A stretch of DNA of 64,000 nucleotides from JAWKRB01 sp041389885 (GTDB lineage Bacteria; Myxococcota_A; Polyangia; Polyangiales; Ga0077539): contig JAWKRB010000021.1 in the NCBI GenBank assembly GCA_041389885.1, positions 1 through 64,000 on the forward strand, given 5' to 3'. The notes beneath the pieces were generated by a model. It saw nothing but the letters and a program-made list of their open reading frames with translations, searched no databases and was not told where the DNA came from. Positions 18,144 to 24,957 of this stretch are shown one piece after another (position 1 is the first letter of the stretch; each line of letters opens with the position of its first letter). A program made the translations under genes and the position numbers.

Positions 18144-18881
18144 ATGAAGCGATACCTCTGTGGCGTGCGCGCCGTCGTCGAGGCCCTGCGGGCCGATCCT
18201 CGCAACCTGATCATGGTCCACGTGAGCGACGCCTCGCCTCGAGGCGCGCTCTCGGAGGTCGTTCAGCTCGCGCAGGCCGCGAAGGTGCTCGTCGAGCCCG
18301 CGTCCTCGGCGCAGCTCGAGGCCCTCGCGAAGGGCGTGCGGCACCAGGGCGTGGTCGCCGTGAGCGGCGCCGACTACCCCTACCTCGACCTCGACGCGTT
18401 GCTCCTCCGCGCGCGCTCGCTCAGCGACGCGCCGCTCCTCGTCGCCCTCGACGAGGTCACCGACCCGCACAACTTCGGCGCCATCGTGCGCAGCGCCGTG
18501 GCCCTCGGCGCCCACGGGGTGATCACCCTCAAAGACCGGGCGGCCCCGGTCACGTCCACCGTCGTGCGCGCGAGCGCGGGCGCCACGGAGCACGCCGCCA
18601 TCGCCCGGGTCACCAACCTCTCGCGCGCCCTCGAGCGCCTCGCGAAGGAGGGCTTCACCTCGGTCGGCCTCGCGGGCGAAGCCGCCGAGCCGCTGCGCGC
18701 GCTCGACCTGCGCGGACCCCTCGCGCTGGTCGTGGGCAGCGAGGGCAGCGGGCTGCGGCGCCTCGTGCGCGAGCGCTGCGACCACCTCGCGCGCATCGAC
18801 CTCGTGGGACCCGTGACCTCGCTCAACGCCAGCGTCGCCGCGGGCGTCGCGCTCTACGAAGCGGTGCGTCAGCGGGGCTGA
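18144..18881 (+). CDS. rlmB: TrmH/SpoU family RNA 2'-O-methyltransferase (RlmB-like)
   Basis: A 245-residue SPOUT methyltransferase that uses SAM to methylate a ribose 2'-hydroxyl, most likely of 23S rRNA (RlmB type). Motif 1 is DEVTDPHNFGAIVRSA, motif 2 is LVVGSEGSGLRR and motif 3 is SLNASVAAGVALYE, all at their usual places. The first 70 residues match the substrate-binding domain that precedes the knot (LCGVRAVVEAL). It starts 17 bp after the coiled-coil gene and ends 69 bp before the tRNA-Leu 3' end on the other strand. The assignment RlmB versus another TrmH member rests on length and the N-terminal domain. Confidence 0.88.
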   Translation: MKRYLCGVRAVVEALRADPRNLIMVHVSDASPRGALSEVVQLAQAAKVLVEPASSAQLEALAKGVRHQGVVAVSGADYPYLDLDALLLRARSLSDAPLLVALDEVTDPHNFGAIVRSAVALGAHGVITLKDRAAPVTSTVVRASAGATEHAAIARVTNLSRALERLAKEGFTSVGLAGEAAEPLRALDLRGPLALVVGSEGSGLRRLVRERCDHLARIDLVGPVTSLNASVAAGVALYEAVRQRG

Positions 18882-18906
18882 GCGACAGGGCTGCAGGGGA
18901 AATGCA

Positions 18907-18941
18907 AACGCTCTCCTGGCCGGGTGCGCCAGGAGAGCGTT
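18907..18941 (-). terminator. Hairpin terminator of tRNA-Leu
   Basis: AACGCTCTCCTGG (18907-18919) and CCAGGAGAGCGTT (18929-18941) pair over 13 bp without mismatch around a 9-base loop. On the minus strand the stem is followed by a T-rich run (TTTGCATTT). It lies 8 bases beyond the tRNA and could also stop transcripts from rlmB on the plus strand. Confidence 0.75.
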
Positions 18942-18949
18942 GCGGGGGG

Positions 18950-19033
18950 TGCGAGCAAAAGGACTTGAACCTTCACGGGTGTTACCCCACTGGAACCTGA
19001 ATCCAGCGCGTCTGCCAATTCCGCCATGCTCGC
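18950..19033 (-). tRNA. tRNA-Leu (anticodon CAG)
   Basis: Class II tRNA of 84 nt. The acceptor stem GCGAGCA/TGCTCGC is perfect, the D arm reads GCGGAATTGGCAGACGC, and the anticodon stem CTGGA/TCCAG encloses TTCAGGT, giving anticodon CAG. A long variable arm (GGGGTAACACCC) and the GGTTCAAGTCC T arm follow. CCA is not encoded (the genome has A then CCC). Reads CUG codons, which are heavily used here. Confidence 0.97.
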
Positions 19034-19046
19034 GACGGGAGGCGGA

Positions 19047-19075
19047 GGGGTACACGACCCTCGACGTCGCGTCAA
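19047..19075 (-). promoter_or_regulatory. tRNA-Leu promoter
   Basis: On the minus strand TTGACG (19070-19075) and TACCCC (19047-19052) are 17 bases apart, and the transcript would begin just before the tRNA 5' end at 19033. The sequence after the -10, TCCGCCTCC, recurs in front of tRNA-Asn. Confidence 0.6.
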
Positions 19076-19296
19076 GAAAATTCCGAAGAGGGCCGCGCGC
19101 GGGTGCGAAGCGAGGTACGCAGCCTGGGCCCCGATCGGCACCCTGGCTACACAGAGCGCGACGCTCACCGGGACCTGATCGTCGAGAGTTCTCGCGGTTG
19201 ATGCCCCCGGCGAGGGCTTGGCACGACTTCGGCATCGAGCTCCGCCAGAGCGTCCCCGCTGCGTCAGCGGGCTCGCGGAGGGAGCGTCACCGTCCT

Positions 19297-19488
19297 ATGG
19301 CCTTTGGTGAGAACATCGATCCCCGTGGCAGCCGAACGTCGAACGCGGGTCTGAGAATCCTCGCCCGCTCGGTCTTCAAGGAGCTCAAGCGCTCGGGCAA
19401 CGGCCGCGCCGAGATGCTGGCCTTCGCGAACGAGCTGCTGGAGCTGGTCGCGAACGACGCCAACCGCGACGACGACATCGTCTCCTGA
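19297..19488 (+). CDS. Small conserved-looking protein of unknown function
   Basis: A 63-residue protein starting MAFGENIDPRGSRTSNAGLR. It is predicted almost entirely helical after the first 15 residues (RILARSVFKELKRSG, then MLAFANELLELVAND). GGAGGG lies 11 bases before the ATG. I do not recognise a family. The sharp composition, acidic end and ribosome site suggest a true gene and not chance frame. It sits alone between tRNA-Leu and gap, 170 bp ahead of the gap start. A larger frame opening upstream at 18940 runs through the tRNA and is not believed. Confidence 0.6.
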   Translation: MAFGENIDPRGSRTSNAGLRILARSVFKELKRSGNGRAEMLAFANELLELVANDANRDDDIVS

Positions 19489-19568
19489 CCGCCTCCCGGT
19501 CCCCCCTCCCCCGGCATCCTCCTCTCCCCTCCGAACCCCCGACGGTGCATTCCGAACTCGCGCGGGCC

Positions 19569-19597
19569 TTGCGTGCCGCCCGTCGGGCCGTTAGGGT
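19569..19597 (+). promoter_or_regulatory. Possible promoter of the gap-pgk-tpiA-secG operon
   Basis: TTGCGT (19569-19574) and TAGGGT (19592-19597) are 17 bases apart in the short gap before gap. The -35 matches the consensus at four of six positions and the -10 at three of six; the spacing is ideal. Confidence 0.35.
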
Positions 19598-19660
19598 GCC
19601 GCGCCCGTCGCGGGCGGCGCCGTCACGCCGCCGCGGGTAGAGATTTCAGGAGGAGTGGTC

Positions 19661-20686
19661 ATGGCTCGTAAGGTCGCCATCAACGGGTTCGGTCGCATCG
19701 GTCGCTGTGTGCTGCGGGCGCTGGTCAACAGCGGAGATCAAGACCTCCAGGTCGTCGCCATCAACGACCTCACCGACTCGAAGACCCTGGCGCACCTGCT
19801 CCGCCACGACTCGATCCACGGCAGGTTCAACGCCGAGGTCGGCGTGACCGAGAGGGGCATCTCGATCAACGGCCGCGAGATCGCGATCTCGGCGGAGCGC
19901 GACCCGGTGAAGCTCCCCTGGGGCGCCCTGGGCGTCGACGTGGTGCTCGAGTGCACGGGCCGCTTCACCAACGCCGAGGACTGCGGCAAGCACCTCCAGG
20001 CGGGCGCGAAGCGGGTGCTGCTCTCGGCGCCGGCCAAGGACAGCGGCGGCGAGCCGATCCTCACGGTGGTCTACGGCGTGAATCACGACGACTACGACCC
20101 CGCGAAGCACCGCATCGTGTCGAACGCGTCGTGCACCACCAACTGCCTCGCGCCGATGGCGAAGGTCATCCACGAGGGCTTCGGCATCGTGCGGGGTTCG
20201 ATGACCACGGTGCACAGCTACACCAACGACCAGTCGATCCTCGACCTGCCGCACAAGGACCTGCGGCGCGCGCGGGCGGCGGCGATGTCGATGATCCCGA
20301 CCTCGACGGGCGCGGCGAAGGCCGTGGGCCTGGTGCTCCCGGCGCTCAAGGGCCGCCTCGACGGCTTCGCCATTCGCGTGCCCACCCCCGATGTCTCCAT
20401 CGTGGTGCTCAACGCGCAGCTCGCGAAGAAGACCACGAAGGAGGAGCTCAACGCCGCCTTCACCGCCGCCGCGGCGGGGCCCCTCAAGGGCGTGCTCGTG
20501 GCCACCACCGAGCCCCTCGTCTCGACGGACTACATCGGCAACCCCGCGAGTTCCACCATCGACCTCCCGCTGACGCAGGTGGTCGACGGCGAGTTCATCA
20601 CGGTGAGCTCCTGGTACGACAACGAGTGGGGCTTCTCGGTGCGCATGCTCGACGTGATGAAGCACATGGCCTCGAAGGAGGCCTGA
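19661..20686 (+). CDS. gap: Type I glyceraldehyde-3-phosphate dehydrogenase
   Basis: A 341-residue GAPDH that oxidises glyceraldehyde-3-phosphate to 1,3-bisphosphoglycerate with NAD. The Rossmann motif INGFGRIGR opens the protein; the catalytic Cys is residue 158 in NASCTTNCLAP, and the family signatures TTVHSYTNDQ, IPTSTGAAKAV and WYDNEWG are all present. AGGAGGAG stands just before the ATG at 19661, which is preferred over the GTG two codons upstream. It is first in a run with pgk (3 bp gap), tpiA (overlapping) and secG. Confidence 0.98.
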   Translation: MARKVAINGFGRIGRCVLRALVNSGDQDLQVVAINDLTDSKTLAHLLRHDSIHGRFNAEVGVTERGISINGREIAISAERDPVKLPWGALGVDVVLECTGRFTNAEDCGKHLQAGAKRVLLSAPAKDSGGEPILTVVYGVNHDDYDPAKHRIVSNASCTTNCLAPMAKVIHEGFGIVRGSMTTVHSYTNDQSILDLPHKDLRRARAAAMSMIPTSTGAAKAVGLVLPALKGRLDGFAIRVPTPDVSIVVLNAQLAKKTTKEELNAAFTAAAAGPLKGVLVATTEPLVSTDYIGNPASSTIDLPLTQVVDGEFITVSSWYDNEWGFSVRMLDVMKHMASKEA

Positions 20687-20689
20687 TCG

Positions 20690-21883
20690 ATGGCGCTCCT
20701 CGACGGCATCCTCACCGTCGACCAGCTCGACGTGGCCTCGCGCCGCGTGTTCGTGCGGGTCGACTTCAACGTCCCGCTCACCCCCGACGGCAAGGTCTCC
20801 GACGACACCCGCGTGCGGGAGGCCCTGCCGACGATCAAGCTCCTCGTCGAGGCCGGCGCGCGGGTGATCCTCGCGTCGCACCTCGGCCGGCCCAAGAAGG
20901 GCCCCGAGGCGAAGTTCAGCCTCGCCCCCGCCGGCGAGCGCCTCGCCGAGCTCCTCGGGCAGGAGATCGTGCTCACCGACGACTGCGTGGGCGACGGCGC
21001 GCGCAAGGTCGTGCACGACCTCCGCGACGGCCGCGTGGCGCTCCTCGAGAACCTCCGCTTTCATAAAGAAGAAGAGGCCAACGACGCCGGCTTCGCCCGC
21101 GAGCTCGCGGCGCTCACCGACGTGTACGTCAACGACGCCTTCGGCGCCGTGCACCGCGCGCACGCCTCGGTCGAGGCGCTGCCGAGGCTCGTCCCCGTGC
21201 GCGCCGCGGGGCTGCTGCTGCGCAAGGAGCTCGCGGCCCTCGGGCGCCTCGCCGACGGCCCCGAGCGCCCCTACGTCGCCGTGCTCGGCGGCGCCAAGGT
21301 GAGCGACAAGATCGCCGTCATCGAGGCGCTGCTCTCGAAGGTCGACGCGCTCATCGTGGGCGGCGCGATGGCCAACACCTTCCTCGCCGCGCAGGGGCGC
21401 TCGATGGGCAAGAGCCTCGTGGAGGCTGACAAGCTCGCCACCGCGCGCGACGTGCTCGCCCGCGCGGCGGAGAAGCGCGTCGCCGTGCTGCTCCCCACCG
21501 ACGTGGTGGTCGCCGACTCCCTCGAGGCCCCGGTCGGAGACGTGGTCGGCGTCGAGGCGATCGGCGGCGCGCAGATGGCCCTCGACATCGGCCCGGCGAG
21601 CGTCGCGGCCTTTCGCGAGCGCCTGCTCCGCGCCCGGAGCGTCTTCTGGAACGGCCCCATGGGCCTCTTCGAGCGCCCCGCGTTCAGCGCCGGCACCCTG
21701 GGCGTGGCCCGCGCCATCGCCGAGGCCGCGGCGTTCTCGGTGGTCGGCGGCGGCGACTCGGTGGCGGCCGTGCAGCAGGCCGAGCTCGCCCATCGATTCA
21801 CCCACGTCTCCACGGGCGGGGGCGCGAGCCTCGAGCTCATCGAGGGGCGCACCCTCCCCGGCGTCGAGGCGCTCAGGCCATGA
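20690..21883 (+). CDS. pgk: Phosphoglycerate kinase
   Basis: A 397-residue phosphoglycerate kinase, the ATP-producing step after GAPDH. Diagnostic parts are RVDFNVPL near residue 20, HLGRPKKG near 64, the LLENLRFHKEEE loop, LGGAKVSDKI, the GGAMANTF hinge region and the nucleotide loop GGGDSVAAVQ. Length is normal. It starts 3 bp after gap and its stop overlaps the tpiA start (ATGA), so the three enzymes are made from one message. Confidence 0.98.
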   Translation: MALLDGILTVDQLDVASRRVFVRVDFNVPLTPDGKVSDDTRVREALPTIKLLVEAGARVILASHLGRPKKGPEAKFSLAPAGERLAELLGQEIVLTDDCVGDGARKVVHDLRDGRVALLENLRFHKEEEANDAGFARELAALTDVYVNDAFGAVHRAHASVEALPRLVPVRAAGLLLRKELAALGRLADGPERPYVAVLGGAKVSDKIAVIEALLSKVDALIVGGAMANTFLAAQGRSMGKSLVEADKLATARDVLARAAEKRVAVLLPTDVVVADSLEAPVGDVVGVEAIGGAQMALDIGPASVAAFRERLLRARSVFWNGPMGLFERPAFSAGTLGVARAIAEAAAFSVVGGGDSVAAVQQAELAHRFTHVSTGGGASLELIEGRTLPGVEALRP

Positions 21884-22656
21884 CCAGCCCCGCGCGACGC
21901 CCGCTCATCGCGGGGAATTGGAAGCTCCACCGCGACCTGCGAGAGAGCGTCGAGCTCGCCCGCGCGGTCGCCGACGGCGCGCGCATCGGGCCGCGCACCG
22001 ACGTGGTGGTCGCGCCGGTGTTCACCGCGCTCCACGCGGTGTCTCAGGCCCTGCGCGGCACGCGGGTGCAGGTCTCTGCCCAGGACGTGTACTGGGAGAA
22101 GCAGGGCGCGTTCACCGGCGAGGTGAGCGCAGCGATGCTCCGCGACGTGGGCTGCGCCTTCGGCATCGTCGGGCACTCCGAGCGGCGGCAGCTCTTCGGC
22201 GAGACCGACGCGAACGTGCACAAGAAGATGCGCGCGCTGCAGGCCGAGGGGCTCACGCCCATCGCGTGCCTGGGCGAGACCCTCGGCGAGCGCGAGGGGG
22301 GCGTGACCTACGAGGTGCTCCGACGGCAGCTCGAGGGGATGCTCGGCGGGGTCACCGGCGGCGAGGCGGCGCGGGTGCTCGACGGGCTTGTGCTCGCGTA
22401 CGAGCCCGTGTGGGCCATCGGCACCGGGCGCACGGCGAAGAGCGCCGACGCCCAGCTCGCCCACGGATTTCTGCGCGATCGGCTGCGATCGATGCACGGG
22501 GACCTTGCGGACGGCGTGAGGATCCTCTACGGCGGCAGCGTGAAGGCCGACAACGCCGCGGAGATCCTGGCCCAGCCCGACATCGACGGCGTGCTCGTCG
22601 GTGGCGCCTCGCTGGACGCCGCGGGCTTCGCGCGCATCATCCAGGCCGCGGGTTAG
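21880..22656 (+). CDS. tpiA: Triose-phosphate isomerase
   Basis: A 258-residue TIM barrel interconverting dihydroxyacetone phosphate and glyceraldehyde-3-phosphate. Catalytic residues are visible: Lys in GNWKLH, His in VGHSERR and Glu in LAYEPVWAIGTG, with the phosphate-binding YGGSVKADN and GVLVGGASL loops at the end. The start overlaps the end of pgk. Normal length and no oddities. Confidence 0.98.
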   Translation: MTSPARRPLIAGNWKLHRDLRESVELARAVADGARIGPRTDVVVAPVFTALHAVSQALRGTRVQVSAQDVYWEKQGAFTGEVSAAMLRDVGCAFGIVGHSERRQLFGETDANVHKKMRALQAEGLTPIACLGETLGEREGGVTYEVLRRQLEGMLGGVTGGEAARVLDGLVLAYEPVWAIGTGRTAKSADAQLAHGFLRDRLRSMHGDLADGVRILYGGSVKADNAAEILAQPDIDGVLVGGASLDAAGFARIIQAAG

Positions 22657-22677
22657 ACGGAATCAACGAGAGCTGCG

Positions 22678-23109
22678 ATGACGACCTTTCTCACGATCAT
22701 CCATGTCATGGTTTGTTTGTTCCTTGTCGGCATCGTGCTGCTGCAGTCGGGGCGCGCGGGTGGCATGGGCGTGCTCAGCGGCGCGGCGACGCAGACGGTC
22801 TTCGGCGGCCGCGGCGCCGGCGGCTTTCTCGCGAAGGCCACGACCTTCTGCGCGGGCATGTTCATGGTCACCTCGGCCGCCCTGGCGTACACCAGCACCA
22901 GCGGCCGCGACTCGCTCGCGCGCCAGGGCAACGCCGCCGTGGTGAGCCCCGCCGCGGCCCCGCGCCGTGACGGCGGCGTCGCCGCGGCCCCCGCCGCCTC
23001 CGCCGACGCGGGCGCCCCCGCGGCCCCTGCCGTCGCCGCCGACGCGGGCGCCGCCGCCGAGCCCGCCGCCGCCGCGCCCGCCGCGGCCGGCGACGCCGCC
23101 GCCCCCTGA
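22678..23109 (+). CDS. secG: Preprotein translocase subunit SecG
   Basis: A 143-residue SecG, a small subunit of the SecYEG membrane channel. The first helix (IIHVMVCLFLVGIVLLQ) is followed by the family loop QSGRAGGMGVLSGAATQTVFGGRGAGGFL (read here in two parts: QSGRAGGMGVLSG and TQTVFGGRGAGGF) and the second helix TFCAGMFMVTSAALAY. The last 60 residues are an Ala/Pro/Asp-rich tail that extends it well beyond the usual 75-110 residues. A secG gene directly after tpiA is a widespread arrangement. Confidence 0.93.
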   Translation: MTTFLTIIHVMVCLFLVGIVLLQSGRAGGMGVLSGAATQTVFGGRGAGGFLAKATTFCAGMFMVTSAALAYTSTSGRDSLARQGNAAVVSPAAAPRRDGGVAAAPAASADAGAPAAPAVAADAGAAAEPAAAAPAAAGDAAAP

Positions 23110-23115
23110 TCTCCC

Positions 23116-24132
23116 CTACGGCGCCTGCGGCGCGGTCCCAATGAGGGCGCTCGCCGCGTCGCGCACCTGCGCGAAGAACGCGTCAGACCATCCCTGGGTG
23201 ATGAACACCATGCGCGTGCCGCGGCCCTCGTCGGGCCACGCGGCGAGCATTTCGGCGGGGTACACCGAGTGCCCCACGGCGTGAACGAGCACGGGCAGCG
23301 CCTCGCCCCGCACGTGGAGCAGCGCCTTGAAGCGCAGCAGCCCCTCGCCGTTCATCTGCGTGAGCAGCGAGAGCCAGAGCGCGAAGGAGGTCCACTGCAC
23401 GGAGCCGTCGAGGTCGAGGGAGAACGCGCGCACGCCGTCGCTGTGCCGCGCCTCGGGGCGGCGGAGCGTGAGCGCGGCCAGGTCGCTGCGCCCCAAGGGC
23501 CTACGCATCAACCCCGACCACCGCGCGGGGTCGACGCGGCCGTGCGACGTCGCGTCGACGAGGGCCACGGGGTTCATCTCGGTCACGCGCGCGCGGAGCG
23601 CCGAGAGCGCCTCGGGGGTCGCGAGGTCGGTCTTGTTGAGCACCAGCAGGTCGGCCGCGAGGACCTGCCGTCTCGCCTCGGGGTTGCGCGTGAGCGCGAG
23701 GTCGGCGTGCTCGGCGTCGAGCACCGTGACCACGCCGTCGGGGCGCACGCGGTCTTGAATCCGTGGGTCGTCGGAGAGGGTGGTGACGAGGGGCGACGGG
23801 TCGGCGAGGCCCGAGGTCTCGATCACGATCCGTCGGGGCGCGGGGAGCTCACCGCGGGCCGCCTGGTCGAGGATCTCGGCCACGGTCTGCGCGAGGTCGT
23901 CGAGGACCGAGCAGCACACGCACCCCCCGCCCAGCACGGCGACGCGGTCGGTCACCGAGCGGAGCACGAGGTCGTCGAGGGCGACCTCGCCGAACTCGTT
24001 CACGACCAGCGCGGTGTCGACGAGGGCGCCGCGACGGAGGGCGTCTCGGAGCAGGGAGGTCTTTCCCGCTCCGAGAAAGCCGGTGATCACGGTGACAGGG
24101 ACCCGAGGGTCAGGAGGCGGCGCTTCGAGCAT
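23116..24132 (-). CDS. CobW/G3E family GTPase (metal chaperone type)
   Basis: A 338-residue G3E P-loop GTPase of the COG0523 group, which insert or deliver metals such as zinc or cobalt. Walker A is GFLGAGKT at about 17-24; the metal-binding CxCC motif reads GGCVCCS near 70; NKTD near 167 is the guanine-recognition motif. The CobW C-terminal domain follows (WTSFALWLSLLTQMNGEGLLRFKALLHVRG). The gene ends 6 bp from the end of secG on the other strand. Its metal target cannot be told from the sequence; no zinc-regulated promoter was recognised. Confidence 0.9.
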   Translation of the reverse strand: MLEAPPPDPRVPVTVITGFLGAGKTSLLRDALRRGALVDTALVVNEFGEVALDDLVLRSVTDRVAVLGGGCVCCSVLDDLAQTVAEILDQAARGELPAPRRIVIETSGLADPSPLVTTLSDDPRIQDRVRPDGVVTVLDAEHADLALTRNPEARRQVLAADLLVLNKTDLATPEALSALRARVTEMNPVALVDATSHGRVDPARWSGLMRRPLGRSDLAALTLRRPEARHSDGVRAFSLDLDGSVQWTSFALWLSLLTQMNGEGLLRFKALLHVRGEALPVLVHAVGHSVYPAEMLAAWPDEGRGTRMVFITQGWSDAFFAQVRDAASALIGTAPQAP

Positions 24133-24154
24133 GAGCGGGCGGCGCGGGGCGCGC

Positions 24155-24844
24155 TCAGCCGCCGAAGACCTGAACGCCGAACTCGCCGGAGCCCTGGTAC
24201 ATCTCCACGCGCAGGCGGTACGAGCCGCCGGTCTGCGGACACAGCGGGCGCTGCTGGTTCAGGCCGATCACCGGGTAGTTGTCGGTCGCGATGTCTTGAT
24301 CGACCTGGGTGCCGTTCGGATCGAAGAGCTTGAGGTCGAGGTCGACCACGCCCACGCCGCCCACGCCGATGATCTTGTAGCAGCGGCCCGGGGTGATGGT
24401 GACCTGGTAGTCCTGGTTGCTGTGCTCGGCGAGGGTGCCGCGGGTCAGCGGCATGACCGGCTGCATGTTGGCCGCGAACTGCGCCTGCCGCATCGACATC
24501 TGCGACTGGATGAAGTCACCGCCGCCCGGCATCCCCGGCTGGACCATCCCCGGCTGCGGCATCCCCGGCTGCGGCATGGCGGGCTGCGCCATCCCCGGCT
24601 GAGGCATCCCCGGCTGAGGCATCCCCGGCTGAGGCATCCCCGGCTGGGGCATCCCCGGCTGGGGCATCCCCGGCTGCGGCATCCCCGGCTGGGGCACGGC
24701 GGGCTGCGCGGTCGCCGGCTGGGCCACCGTGGTCGGCGCCGTCGTCGCGGGCGGAGGCGCGTCTTCGCTGCGCCGACGCTTGCAGTTGTACGAGACCAGC
24801 ACGCTCGCGATCATCACCGCGCGCAGAGCCCACTTCGACATCAT
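24155..24844 (-). CDS. Secreted PGMPQ-repeat protein, possible lipoprotein
   Basis: A 229-residue exported protein of unknown function. A basic start and hydrophobic helix (ALRAVMIASVLVSYNC) are followed by Lys/Arg; the Cys at 21 could be lipidated but the residues before it do not fit a good lipobox. Residues about 45-108 consist of Pro/Gln-rich pentapeptides (PGMPQ). The last 100 residues form a beta domain with GRCYKIIGVGGVGVVDLDLKLFD and DNYPVIG, resembling small pre-peptidase-like domains that follow low-complexity linkers in myxobacteria. Two adjacent ATG codons are possible starts; GAGGGTG precedes them. It lies 22 bp upstream of the G3E GTPase and may share its transcript. Confidence 0.75.
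   Translation of the reverse strand: MMSKWALRAVMIASVLVSYNCKRRRSEDAPPPATTAPTTVAQPATAQPAVPQPGMPQPGMPQPGMPQPGMPQPGMPQPGMPQPGMAQPAMPQPGMPQPGMVQPGMPGGGDFIQSQMSMRQAQFAANMQPVMPLTRGTLAEHSNQDYQVTITPGRCYKIIGVGGVGVVDLDLKLFDPNGTQVDQDIATDNYPVIGLNQQRPLCPQTGGSYRLRVEMYQGSGEFGVQVFGG
24528..24694 (-). repeat. 15-bp tandem coding repeat (PGMPQ)
   Basis: About eleven direct copies of a 15-bp unit (GGCATCCCCGGCTGx on the plus strand) encode PGMPQ with occasional PAMPQ, PGMAQ or PGMVQ variants. Such perfect repeats are prone to changes in copy number. Confidence 0.85.
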
Positions 24845-24957
24845 CGCACCCTCATTGTTGTGTGATCTTCAGCAGCCCCAGGTACGCCTCGAAGGTCCTC
24901 AGGACGCGGGCCGCACGGTATCGCCCCCGAAGTGTTCGGTAAAGCGCCTTCTCAGGG

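Noticed and set aside
18940..19296. N-terminal extension of the 63-residue protein
   Set aside because: The extended frame passes through the tRNA-Leu gene and its promoter; the ATG at 19297 has its own ribosome site.
24528..24694. Regular 15-bp repeats as a CRISPR array or regulatory repeat
   Set aside because: The repeats are in frame, contiguous without spacers and encode PGMPQ inside a protein gene.
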